In this document: positions 54,787-63,490 of the stretch, piece after piece
How positions within the stretch are numbered: the first letter of the stretch is position 1
Layout of the letters: the number at the start of each line of letters is the position of its first letter
Origin: Methylothermaceae bacterium
GTDB lineage: Bacteria; Pseudomonadota; Gammaproteobacteria; Methylococcales; Methylothermaceae
Reading direction: 5' to 3'
Assembly: GCA_026981855.1 (NCBI GenBank)
Contig: JALSIB010000032.1
Span: forward strand, 1 to 64,000
Length of the DNA: 64,000 bases
Program-made: the position numbers and the translations under genes
Notes under the pieces: model-generated
Seen by the model: the letters and a program-made list of their open reading frames with translations, nothing else
Databases searched by the model: none
What the model was told of the DNA's origin: nothing

Positions 54787-55937
54787 CGGTTCAAGGTGTT
54801 CGCGGAAGAGGCGTTTCGCCCTTCGACGGCTGGTTGCTGGCCGTCGCGGCGGGTCTGGTGGCGCTGGGCTTCGTGATGATGACCTCGGCCTCCGTTCACC
54901 TGCATCCGGACGAATTTTATTTCGCCCGCCGCCAGGCCCTGCATCTGCTGGTGGGGCTGGTGGCGGCGGCCGTCGTCTGGCGAGTGCCGCTTCAGGGGTG
55001 GCAACGGCTGGGGCCCGCGCTGTTGCTGCTGGGGCTGGCGCTGCTGGTGGCGGTCAAGGTGCCAGGGCTCGGGGCGACGGTCAAGGGAAGCACCCGCTGG
55101 CTCGATCTGCCGGGGGTGCGGATTCAGGTGTCGGAGCCTTTCAAATGGATCGCGGTGATTTATCTGGCAGGCTATATCGTTCGCCACCGGCCGGCGTTGC
55201 AGCGGCAGGCCGTCGCCTTGTTCCGGCCCCTGGCGCTGCTGGGGCTGGGAGCGGGACTGTTGCTGTGGGAACCGGATTTCGGCGCGGCCGCGGTGTTGAT
55301 GGCGACGGCCACCCTGCTGCTGTTTCTGGCCGGCGCCAGGCTGCTGCCCCTGCTGGCGCTTTTCTCCGCCCTGGCCGCCGCCGCCGTGATGTTGGTGGTC
55401 TTTGAGCCTTACCGGATGCGGCGGCTGGTCGCCTTTCTCGATCCCTGGACCCACGCCCAGGACTCGGGTTATCAGTTGATTCAAGCGTTGATCGCCTTCG
55501 GCCGGGGCGGCTGGTTCGGATCGGGGCTGGGAAACAGTGTGCAGAAGATGTTTTACCTGCCGGAAGGCCATACCGATTTCATCCTCGCGGTGATCGGCGA
55601 GGAGCTGGGATGGATCGGCGTGACCGTGGTGATCGCGGCCTTCGCCGTCTTGCTGTGGCGGATTTTCCTGATCGCGAGGCTGGCCGAAGCGGCGGAGCTG
55701 GCTTTTGGCGCCTGGCTGGCCTATGGAATCGGGTTGTGGCTGGGGTTGTCGGTGGTGATCAATATCGGGGTCAATCTGGGGGTGTTGCCGACCAAGGGGC
55801 TGACACTCCCTCTGATGAGTTACGGAGGTGGAAGTCTGGTGGTGGACTGCATGGCGCTGGCGCTGGTGCAGCGGGTGTATCGGGAGGCCCGGGAGGTGCT
55901 GGCCGGGCGACCGGGGAGGAAACCGTGGCGAGGGTGA
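54768..55937 (+). CDS. ftsW: Lipid II polymerase FtsW
   Basis: A 389-residue SEDS-family protein with about ten helices. It has FVMMTSASVHL, GSTRWLDLPGVRIQVSEPFKW, LLLWEPDFGAAAV, the SGYQLIQALIAFGRGGWFGSG loop, FYLPEGHTDFILAVIGEELG and LPTKGLTLPLMSYGGGSL. It polymerises septal glycan strands with FtsI. The ATG at 54768 is chosen because it starts just before the first helix; longer in-frame starts run far into murD. Confidence 0.97.
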   Translation: MAVDGLAVQGVRGRGVSPFDGWLLAVAAGLVALGFVMMTSASVHLHPDEFYFARRQALHLLVGLVAAAVVWRVPLQGWQRLGPALLLLGLALLVAVKVPGLGATVKGSTRWLDLPGVRIQVSEPFKWIAVIYLAGYIVRHRPALQRQAVALFRPLALLGLGAGLLLWEPDFGAAAVLMATATLLLFLAGARLLPLLALFSALAAAAVMLVVFEPYRMRRLVAFLDPWTHAQDSGYQLIQALIAFGRGGWFGSGLGNSVQKMFYLPEGHTDFILAVIGEELGWIGVTVVIAAFAVLLWRIFLIARLAEAAELAFGAWLAYGIGLWLGLSVVINIGVNLGVLPTKGLTLPLMSYGGGSLVVDCMALALVQRVYREAREVLAGRPGRKPWRG

Positions 55938-56989
55938 TGATCATGGCCGGTGGCACCGGCGGGCACGTGTTTCCGGCCATGGCGGTGGCGCAGTGGCTGC
56001 GGGAACAGGGTCACGACGTGAGTTGGATGGGAACCCCCTGGGGCATGGAGTCGCGGGTCGTTCCGGCCGCCGGCTTCACCCTGGACAAGATCAGCGTCCG
56101 GGGGGTGCGGGGGAAAGGCTTCGCCTCGTTGCCGGGCGCGCCGCTGATGCTGTCGAGAGCCTTGTGGCAGGCGGACAGAATCTTGCGCCGGCGGTCTCCC
56201 CAGGTGGTGCTGGGCATGGGCGGGTTCGCGGCGGGGCCGGGGGGGGCGATGGCCTGTCTGCGGCGTATCCCGCTGGTGATTCACGAACAGAATCGTGTTC
56301 CCGGTACCACCAATCGCTGGCTGGCGCCGTGGGCCAGGCGGGTGCTGGAGGGCTTCCCGGACACCTTCGCCGACGGCCTCCATCCCTGCTGGACCGGCAA
56401 CCCCTTGCGCCGGGAAATTCAACGCCTGGGCCCCAGGGATCTGCTGCCGGGCCCGGTGCTGAGGTTGCTGGTTCTGGGGGGGAGTCAGGGGGCGGCGGTG
56501 CTCAACGACATCGTCCCCCGTTCCCTGGGCGGCATGGAGAAGCGGATCAAAGTGAGGCATCAATGCGGGCGCGGCAACAAAGAGGCCGTGGAATCGGCCT
56601 ATCGCGAGGCGGGCGTCGAAGCCAGGGTGACGGAATTCATCGACGACATGGCGGCTGTCTGGCAGTGGGCCGATCTGGCGATCTGCCGCAGCGGCGCCAT
56701 GACGGTCAGCGAATTGGCGGCCGCGGGCGTGCCGGCGATTCTGGTACCCTATCCCTTTGCCATCGACGATCACCAGACCCGTAACGCGGAGTATCTGGTA
56801 CGACGTGGCGCCGCGGTTCTGCTGCCGCAGAGCCGGTTGAGCGAGGAAACCCTGGTGGATGAAATCCAGCGACTGATCACCCGGCCGGAGCGGCTGCGGG
56901 AGATGGGCGTGGCGGCGCGCAGAGCGGCGCGCCTGGATGCGACGGAAACGGTGGCGCGGATTTGTCTGGAGGAAGTGGATGGTGCCTAA
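55925..56989 (+). CDS. murG: UDP-GlcNAc:lipid I N-acetylglucosaminyltransferase MurG
   Basis: A 354-residue peripheral glycosyltransferase making lipid II. It has IMAGGTGGHVFPAMAVA, GMGGFAAGPGG, HEQNRVPGTTNRWL, LGGSQGA and CRSGAMTVSELAAAGVPAILVP. The GTG start at 55925 has GGGAGGA 6 nt upstream and overlaps the ftsW stop. The length matches the family. Confidence 0.97.
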   Translation: MARVMIMAGGTGGHVFPAMAVAQWLREQGHDVSWMGTPWGMESRVVPAAGFTLDKISVRGVRGKGFASLPGAPLMLSRALWQADRILRRRSPQVVLGMGGFAAGPGGAMACLRRIPLVIHEQNRVPGTTNRWLAPWARRVLEGFPDTFADGLHPCWTGNPLRREIQRLGPRDLLPGPVLRLLVLGGSQGAAVLNDIVPRSLGGMEKRIKVRHQCGRGNKEAVESAYREAGVEARVTEFIDDMAAVWQWADLAICRSGAMTVSELAAAGVPAILVPYPFAIDDHQTRNAEYLVRRGAAVLLPQSRLSEETLVDEIQRLITRPERLREMGVAARRAARLDATETVARICLEEVDGA

Positions 56990-58433
56990 GCGTAAAGACG
57001 ATGTGGAGATGGATTTTCCCCTGCGGGCGGGAAGCGAGCCCGTGCGCCGGCGGATGGCCGGCATCGGGCGAATCCATTTCATCGGCATCGGCGGGGTGGG
57101 GATGAGCGGCATCGCCGAGGTGCTCGCCAACCTGGGTTACCGGGTCTCGGGATCGGATTTGCGGGAAAGCCTGAATTTGCAACGGCTGCGCAGCATGGGG
57201 GTCGACGTGGTGGTGGGGCACGATGGCGGCCGCGTCTCGGGGGCGGACGTGGTGGTGGTTTCCAGCGCCATCACCCCCGACAACCCCGAGTGGAGGCGGG
57301 CGAAGGACGAGCGGATTCCGGTGATTTCCCGGGCGGAGATGCTGGCGGAGCTGATGCGTTTCCGCTTCGGTATCGCCGTCGCGGGCACCCACGGCAAGAC
57401 CACGACCACCAGCCTGGTGGCCAGCATTCTTGCCGAGGGGGGGCTGGATCCCACTTTCGTGATCGGCGGTCGTCTCAACAGTATCGGCAGCCACGCGGCA
57501 CTGGGGCGGGGGCCTTATCTGGTGGCCGAGGCCGACGAAAGCGACGCGTCCTTTCTCCATCTGGCCCCGATCATGGCGGTGATCACCAATGTGGACCGCG
57601 ACCACCTGAGCACCTATGGGGGGGACTGGGGACGATTGAAAGAGACCTTCGTCGAATTCCTTCATCACTTACCCTTTTACGGCCTGGCCGTGGTCTGCCT
57701 GGACGATCCGGGGGCGGCTGAGATTCTTCCCCGGATCAACAAGCCGGTGCGGACCTACGGGCTCAACCCCGAAGCGGATCTCAGGGCCCGTGAAGTGAGG
57801 CAGATGGGACTGAAGACCCATTTCGTCGTCGAGGGGAGAGGGTTGGAACGCCCGCTGGCGGTCGAACTCAATCTGCCGGGGCGTCACAACCTGCTCAACG
57901 CCCTGGCCGCCATCGCCATCGCCCTGGAATTGGGCGTCGGTGGCGAGGCGGTTCGATCGGCCCTGGCCGGTTTCGCCGGTATCGGGCGCCGGTTCCAGGT
58001 CGGCAGGCTGCCGTGGCGGGCGGGGGAGATCACCCTGGTGGACGACTATGGGCATCATCCCCGCGAATTGGAGACGACCCTGGCGGCGGCGCGCCAGGCA
58101 TGGCCGGGCAGGCGCCAGGTGCTGGTGTTCCAGCCGCACCGCTATACCCGCACCAGGGAACTGTTCGATGAATTTCTCCGGGTATTGGGCGAAGTGGATG
58201 AATTGTTGCTGCTCCCGGTCTATGCCGCCGGCGAGGCGCCCATTCCGGGCGCGGACAGCAAGGCGCTGGCGCGCTGTTTGAAAGAGTCCGGGCGGAACGT
58301 GACCTTGCTGACCTCTCTGGACGAGGTTCCCCGGGCCATGGAGGAAAGGGTGAACGAGGACGATATCGTTCTGCTCCTGGGGGCCGGCAGTATCGGCCGT
58401 CTGGCCGCCCGCTTGCATGAGGTGTTTGAATGA
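56979..58433 (+). CDS. murC: UDP-MurNAc:L-alanine ligase MurC
   Basis: A 484-residue Mur ligase with IHFIGIGGVGMSGIAEVL, VSGSDLRES, the ATP motif AGTHGKTTTTSLVASIL, EADESDASFLHL, VDDYGHHPRELE and FQPHRYTRT. It joins L-Ala to UDP-MurNAc. The ATG at 56979, inside the murG 3' end, gives about 25 residues before the core domain. An in-frame ATG at 57009 is an alternative. Confidence 0.97.
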   Translation: MVPKRKDDVEMDFPLRAGSEPVRRRMAGIGRIHFIGIGGVGMSGIAEVLANLGYRVSGSDLRESLNLQRLRSMGVDVVVGHDGGRVSGADVVVVSSAITPDNPEWRRAKDERIPVISRAEMLAELMRFRFGIAVAGTHGKTTTTSLVASILAEGGLDPTFVIGGRLNSIGSHAALGRGPYLVAEADESDASFLHLAPIMAVITNVDRDHLSTYGGDWGRLKETFVEFLHHLPFYGLAVVCLDDPGAAEILPRINKPVRTYGLNPEADLRAREVRQMGLKTHFVVEGRGLERPLAVELNLPGRHNLLNALAAIAIALELGVGGEAVRSALAGFAGIGRRFQVGRLPWRAGEITLVDDYGHHPRELETTLAAARQAWPGRRQVLVFQPHRYTRTRELFDEFLRVLGEVDELLLLPVYAAGEAPIPGADSKALARCLKESGRNVTLLTSLDEVPRAMEERVNEDDIVLLLGAGSIGRLAARLHEVFE

Positions 58434-59338
58434 GCATGGCGCAACGACTTATGAACGCCCCGGCGGTGAAAGGCGAGCTCTTGTACGACGCCCCGCTGGC
58501 CGGTTTCACCACCTGGCGGGTGGGCGGTCCCGCCAGGTGCCTGTTTCGCCCCGAAGGGCGGGAGGATCTGATCGATTTTCTGGCGGCGCTTTCCCCCCGC
58601 GAACCCGTGACCTGGCTGGGACTGGGAAGCAACGTACTGGTGCGTGACGGCGGGGTGCCGGGGGTGGTGATCGTCACCGCCGGCCGCCTGCGTTCCATGT
58701 CTCTGGAAAAGGATGGACGCATTCATGTAGAGGCCGGTGTGCCCTGTGCCCATGTGGCCCGTTTTTGCAGCCTGCACGGTTTCGGAGGGGCCGAGTTCCT
58801 GGCCGGGATTCCCGGTACCATGGGGGGCGCCCTGGCCATGAACGCGGGGGCGTTCGGCGGTGAGACCTGGACCTGGGTGGACGAGGTGGAAACCGTGGAC
58901 CGCTATGGCGTCGTCAGACGCCGCAAGCCCGATGATTACCGGGTTGGATATCGGCGGGTGGAGGGGCCGGAAGGGGAATATTTCCTCGCCGCCTGGTTGC
59001 GGCTGCAGCCGGGGGAGATTCAATCCGGCCAGCAGCGGATACGGGAACTGCTGGCCCGCCGCAACCGAACCCAGCCGACCCGCTGGCCCAATTGCGGTTC
59101 GGTGTTCAAGAACCCCTCCGGGGATTCCGCCGCCCGTCTGATAGAGGCGTGCGGCTTGAAAGGCAGGCGGATCGGCGGGGCGAAAATCTCGCAATTGCAC
59201 GCCAATTTCATCATCAACACCGGTGGCGCCAGGGCGTCCGACATCGAGCGCCTGATCGCGCTGGCCCGGCAGGCGGTGCTGGAACGCTTCGGGATCGGGC
59301 TGGAACTGGAAGTCAGGATCATAGGGGTGGCGGCATGA
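58430..59338 (+). CDS. murB: UDP-N-acetylenolpyruvoylglucosamine reductase MurB
   Basis: A 302-residue FAD enzyme, type II size (about 300 residues, lacking the extra domain of E. coli MurB). It has FTTWRVGGPARCLF, LGLGSNVLVRDGG, IPGTMGGALAMNAGAFGGE and NCGSVFKNPSGD. It reduces the enolpyruvyl group to lactyl with NADPH. The ATG at 58430 overlaps the murC stop and ddl overlaps its own stop. Confidence 0.97.
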   Translation: MSMAQRLMNAPAVKGELLYDAPLAGFTTWRVGGPARCLFRPEGREDLIDFLAALSPREPVTWLGLGSNVLVRDGGVPGVVIVTAGRLRSMSLEKDGRIHVEAGVPCAHVARFCSLHGFGGAEFLAGIPGTMGGALAMNAGAFGGETWTWVDEVETVDRYGVVRRRKPDDYRVGYRRVEGPEGEYFLAAWLRLQPGEIQSGQQRIRELLARRNRTQPTRWPNCGSVFKNPSGDSAARLIEACGLKGRRIGGAKISQLHANFIINTGGARASDIERLIALARQAVLERFGIGLELEVRIIGVAA

Positions 59339-60261
59339 CGTTGGGCGATCCGGCCCGTTTCGGCAAGGTGCTGGTGGCCATGGGCGGCGCCAGCGCCGAG
59401 CGGGAGATTTCCCTGATCGGTGGCCGCGCGGTCCTGGACGCGCTGGAGCGATCGGGGGTCGATGCGGAGGCTTTGGTGGTGGGAGATCGGCCGCTGGACG
59501 ATTTGCGGCGGAAGGCATGCGACCGGGTTTTCAACATGCTCCACGGCCGGGGCGGGGAAGATGGCGTGTTCCAGGGTTTGTTGGAATCTTTGGGAATCCC
59601 TTATACCGGCAGTGGGGTGCTGGGATCGGCGTTGAGCATGGACAAGCTGCGGACCAAGCTGTGTTGGCGCGGGGCCGGTCTGCCGACGCCGGACTGGCGG
59701 CTGCTCGACTCCCCGGCCGATCTCGATCGGTGCATCGAGACTCTGGGGTTCCCCGTGATCGTCAAGCCGGTTCTGGAAGGGTCGAGTATCGGTATGGCCA
59801 GGGCCGATGACCGGCGGCAGTTACGCGCCGCCTGGGAATCGGCGCGGGAGTTCGACTGCCCGGTGATGGCCGAGCGCTGGGTCGAAGGGACGGAATATAC
59901 CGCCGCCTTGCTGCAGCAGCGGATGCTGCCCCTGATCCGCCTCGAAACCCCCCGCAGCTTCTACGATTACGAGGCCAAGTATCGGGCGGACAGCACCCGT
60001 TATCTGTGTCCCTGCGGTTTGCCGGCGGAGCGGGAAAGCGCCCTTCAGTCGTTGGCCCGGCGCGCATGTGAAGTGATCGGGGTGTCGGGATGGGGAAGAG
60101 TGGATTTGTTTTGCGATGCCGCGGGGCGGCCGTGGTTGATCGAGGTCAATACGGTGCCGGGGATGACGGACCACAGCCTGGTGCCGATGGCGGCGGCCGC
60201 CGCCGGGATCGCCTTCGACGATTTGGTGTGGCGGATTCTGGAAACCAGTGTCGGGACGTAA
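59335..60261 (+). CDS. ddl: D-alanine:D-alanine ligase
   Basis: A 308-residue ATP-grasp enzyme with KVLVAMGGASAEREISLIGG, NMLHGRGGEDGVFQGLLE, YTGSGVLGSALSMDK, VIVKPVLEGSSIGM, WGRVDLF and LIEVNTVPGMTDHSLVPMAA. It supplies D-Ala-D-Ala for MurF. The ATG at 59335 overlaps the murB stop and the 3' end overlaps ftsQ by 14 bp. Confidence 0.97.
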   Translation: MTLGDPARFGKVLVAMGGASAEREISLIGGRAVLDALERSGVDAEALVVGDRPLDDLRRKACDRVFNMLHGRGGEDGVFQGLLESLGIPYTGSGVLGSALSMDKLRTKLCWRGAGLPTPDWRLLDSPADLDRCIETLGFPVIVKPVLEGSSIGMARADDRRQLRAAWESAREFDCPVMAERWVEGTEYTAALLQQRMLPLIRLETPRSFYDYEAKYRADSTRYLCPCGLPAERESALQSLARRACEVIGVSGWGRVDLFCDAAGRPWLIEVNTVPGMTDHSLVPMAAAAAGIAFDDLVWRILETSVGT

Positions 60262-60979
60262 AGCGTTGCTCTGGGGGGTTGGATTGGCAAGTGCGATGGT
60301 GATGGCGGCAGGGATCTGGCGCCTGGATACCCGGTTGTTTCCGATTCGCTTCGTGCGGGTGCAGGGAAGTTTGCAGCACTTGCGGTTGAGGGAGGTGGAG
60401 CAGGCGTTGCGGCCGCTGTCGCAGGGGTATTGGTCGATCGATCTGGATCGGGTGGCGGATGCCGTCAGGCGAATTCCCTGGGTCGAGGCGGTCGTCGTCC
60501 GGCGGGTTTGGCCCGACGTGCTGGAGCTGGTCGTCCGGGAGCAGGAACCTGTGCTCAGGTGGGGGCGGGATGCCTTGTTGAACAGGCGTGGAGAGGCGTT
60601 CAAGCCTGAAACCCTCCAGGGGTACCGTCACCTTCCCGGATTGACGGGGCCTGCGAATTACCGCCGGCGGTTGTTTCGGGCCTATCACAGCATGAACGAG
60701 GCGCTGCGGCCCTTGGAGATGAGAATTCTGGAACTGGAAGTGGACTCGCGGCGGAGCTGGCGGATGAAACTGGACGGAGGGATGGAGATTCAGCTGGGAA
60801 GGGTCTCGCCGGAGGCTGTTTTCGCCCGGCTGGTGCGCGCGATGACGCGCCTGGGAAAGGACGAATGCCGGCGGATCGAGCGGCTGGATGGCCGTTACGA
60901 GCATGGATTCGCAGTTCGCTGGCAACGGCAGGGGGCGACCCGGGGAGGGAGAACTTTGAAACTGGAACGACATGGCTAA
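60248..60979 (+). CDS. ftsQ: Cell division protein FtsQ
   Basis: A 243-residue bitopic protein: one N-terminal helix (ALLWGVGLASAMVMAAGIW), a POTRA domain (FPIRFVRVQGSLQHLRLREVEQ...YWSIDLDRVADAVRRIPWVE) and the FtsQ beta domain with VREQEPVLRWG. It scaffolds FtsL and FtsB in the divisome. GTG start inside ddl; it overlaps ftsA by 8 bp. Confidence 0.95.
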   Translation: MSGRKALLWGVGLASAMVMAAGIWRLDTRLFPIRFVRVQGSLQHLRLREVEQALRPLSQGYWSIDLDRVADAVRRIPWVEAVVVRRVWPDVLELVVREQEPVLRWGRDALLNRRGEAFKPETLQGYRHLPGLTGPANYRRRLFRAYHSMNEALRPLEMRILELEVDSRRSWRMKLDGGMEIQLGRVSPEAVFARLVRAMTRLGKDECRRIERLDGRYEHGFAVRWQRQGATRGGRTLKLERHG

Positions 60980-62207
60980 ACGTAAGAACCGCAATATCAT
61001 CGTCGGGCTGGATATCGGCACCTCCAAGGTGGCCGCTATCGTTGGCGAATACAATGCCGAGGAAAACGAGATCGAGATCGTCGGGATCGGCACCAATCCT
61101 TCTCGGGGATTGAAGAAAGGCGTGGTGGTCAACCTGGAATCCACCGTGCAATCGATCCAGCGCGCGGTCGAGGAAGCGGAATTGATGGCGGGGTTTCAGA
61201 TTCACGCGGTCTACGTGGGGATCGCCGGCAGCCATATCCGCAGCCTCAATTCCCACGGGATCGTCGCCATCAAGGACAAGGAGGTTTCCCAGGCCGACGT
61301 GGACAGGGTGCTGGATTCCGCCAAGGCGGTGGCCATTCCGGCCGATCAGAGGCTTCTCCACGTGCTGCCGCAGGAATACATCATCGACAGTCAGACCGGC
61401 ATCAAGGAACCGGTGGGCATGGCCGGTATCCGGCTGGAAGCCAAGGTACACATCGTGACCGGGGCGGTCAGCGCGGCCCAGAACATCGTCAAGTGCATCC
61501 GCCGCTGCGGGCTGGAAGTGGAGGACATCATCCTGGAGCAATTGGCTTCTTCCCATGCGGTATTGAGTGAAGACGAGAGGAATCTGGGGGTCTGTCTGGT
61601 GGACATCGGCGGCGGAACCACCGATATCGCCGTCTTCACCGACGGGGCCATCCGGCATACGGCCGTCATCCCCATCGCCGGGGATCAGATCACCAACGAT
61701 ATCGCGGTCGCTCTGCGAACGCCGATTCTGCACGCGGAGCGGATCAAGATCGAGCACGGTTGCGCCTTGACCCAACTGGCGGACATCGACGACATGGTCG
61801 AGGTGCCCAGCATTGGAGAGCGTCCCCCCCGCAGGATATCGCGGCAGAATCTGGCTGAGATCGTCGAACCGCGTTGCGAGGAGTTGTTGCTGCTGATTCA
61901 GGCGGAACTGCGGCGCAGCGGTTTCGACGATCTGATCGCCGGCGGGGTGGTGCTGACCGGAGGCTGCTCGAAGTTGGAGGGGTTGGTGGAACTGGCCGAA
62001 GAAATCTTCCACATGCCGGTGCGGCTGGGGATGCCCAGGCATGTCACCGGGCTGACCGACGTGATCTGCAATCCGGCCTATGCCACCGGTGTGGGATTGT
62101 TGCTGTTCGGTCAGGAAAATCAGGTATCGCTGGGTATGAGCGACGACGAGTCGGGGCTCCGTGCCTTATGGAGACGGATGTGCAGCTGGTTTCAGGGGAA
62201 TTTTTGA
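60972..62207 (+). CDS. ftsA: Cell division protein FtsA
   Basis: A 411-residue actin-like protein. It has IIVGLDIGTSKVAAIVGE, the FtsA-specific 1C subdomain, VDIGGGTTDIAVFTDG, VVLTGGCSKLEGL and a C-terminal amphipathic membrane-targeting helix (LRALWRRMCSWFQGNF). It tethers FtsZ to the inner membrane. The length is normal. Confidence 0.98.
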   Translation: MAKRKNRNIIVGLDIGTSKVAAIVGEYNAEENEIEIVGIGTNPSRGLKKGVVVNLESTVQSIQRAVEEAELMAGFQIHAVYVGIAGSHIRSLNSHGIVAIKDKEVSQADVDRVLDSAKAVAIPADQRLLHVLPQEYIIDSQTGIKEPVGMAGIRLEAKVHIVTGAVSAAQNIVKCIRRCGLEVEDIILEQLASSHAVLSEDERNLGVCLVDIGGGTTDIAVFTDGAIRHTAVIPIAGDQITNDIAVALRTPILHAERIKIEHGCALTQLADIDDMVEVPSIGERPPRRISRQNLAEIVEPRCEELLLLIQAELRRSGFDDLIAGGVVLTGGCSKLEGLVELAEEIFHMPVRLGMPRHVTGLTDVICNPAYATGVGLLLFGQENQVSLGMSDDESGLRALWRRMCSWFQGNF

Positions 62208-62263
62208 GTTTTCGTTGTTTGGATGATGGTGTTTTTGTCAATCTGAGGTGAGGAGATAAGACG

Positions 62264-63451
62264 ATGACTTTCGAAATGGTAAATGATTACAACCAGAATG
62301 CGGTAATCAAGGTGATCGGGATCGGCGGCGGCGGAAGCAATGCCGTGGACCATATGGTCAACAGCAACATCGAAGGGGTGGAGTTCATCTGCGCCAATAC
62401 CGATGCCCAGGCCTTGCGCAAGGCGTCCGCCAGCAAGGTGTTGCAGATAGGTGGCGAGTTGACCAAGGGACTGGGGGCCGGTGCCAACCCCGAAGTGGGC
62501 AAACAGGCGGCCATGGACGACCGGGACCGGATTCACGAGATGATCGAAGGCTCGGACATGGTGTTTTTGACCGCCGGAATGGGTGGCGGCACCGGCACCG
62601 GCGCGGCGCCGGTGTTTGCCGAGATCGCCAAGGAACTGGGGGTACTGACGGTGGCGGTGGTGACCAAGCCGTTTCCTTTCGAAGGGATCAAACGGCAGAA
62701 AGTCGCCGAACAGGGCATCGCGGAGCTGGGGCAGTACGTGGATTCCCTGATTACCATCCCCAACGAAAAGCTGTTGCAGGTGTTGGGAAGCGATGCCAGC
62801 CTGCTTCAGGCTTTCGCTTCGGCCAACGATGTGTTGCTGGGCGCGGTGCAGGGGATCGCCGAACTGATCACCCGGCCGGGGCTGATCAACGTGGATTTCG
62901 CCGACGTGCGCACGGTGATGTCGGAGATGGGCATGGCGATGATGGGGACGGGTTCGGCCACCGGGGAAAACCGGGCCTCGGAAGCGGCCAAGGACGCGAT
63001 CGCCAGCAAACTGCTGGAAGACGTCAACCTGCAGGGCGCCCGCGGCATTCTGGTCAACATCACCGGCGGTCTGGATTTGTCCATCGGCGAATTCAACGTG
63101 GTGGGCGATACCGTCAAGGAATTTGCTTCGGAGGAAGCCGTGGTGGTGGTGGGAACCGTCATCGATCCCGAGTTGCAGGACGAGATCCGGGTGACGGTGG
63201 TGGCCACGGGTCTGGAGGACGCCAATCGGGTCGCCGCGGTGGGCGATGCGGCGGAACCCCCGGTCAGGCTGGTGGAGAAGAAGAACGACGGTGAAGTGGA
63301 CTATGACCGCCTGGACCGTCCCACGGTGATCCGCCAGCGACCGGAGAAGACCGTCAAACGGCCCGCCAGGGTGGCGAACGGATTGCCCGCTCAGGAGGAG
63401 GATCTGGATTATCTGGACATTCCCGCCTTCCTGCGCCGTCAGGCGGATTGA
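62264..63451 (+). CDS. ftsZ: Cell division protein FtsZ
   Basis: A 395-residue tubulin-like GTPase. It has VIGIGGGGSNAVDHMV, the tubulin signature GGGTGTGAAPV, the T7 loop NVDFADVRTVMSEMG and the C-terminal FtsA/ZipA-binding peptide DYLDIPAFLRRQ. GAGGAG lies before the ATG. The 56-bp leader after ftsA is AT-rich and may hold an additional promoter. It ends the dcw cluster, with no lpxC downstream. Confidence 0.99.
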   Translation: MTFEMVNDYNQNAVIKVIGIGGGGSNAVDHMVNSNIEGVEFICANTDAQALRKASASKVLQIGGELTKGLGAGANPEVGKQAAMDDRDRIHEMIEGSDMVFLTAGMGGGTGTGAAPVFAEIAKELGVLTVAVVTKPFPFEGIKRQKVAEQGIAELGQYVDSLITIPNEKLLQVLGSDASLLQAFASANDVLLGAVQGIAELITRPGLINVDFADVRTVMSEMGMAMMGTGSATGENRASEAAKDAIASKLLEDVNLQGARGILVNITGGLDLSIGEFNVVGDTVKEFASEEAVVVVGTVIDPELQDEIRVTVVATGLEDANRVAAVGDAAEPPVRLVEKKNDGEVDYDRLDRPTVIRQRPEKTVKRPARVANGLPAQEEDLDYLDIPAFLRRQAD

Positions 63452-63465
63452 ACGGGCGGTTGGAT

Positions 63466-63488
63466 GGGGGTGGTTGCGCCCCGCCCCC
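63466..63488. terminator. GC-rich hairpin between ftsZ and dnaN
   Basis: An 8-bp stem (GGGGGTGG with CCGCCCCC, one G-T pair) with a 7-nt loop in the 39-bp gap between two convergent genes. There is no T-tract, so termination is plausible but weakly supported. Confidence 0.35.
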
Positions 63489-63490
63489 GT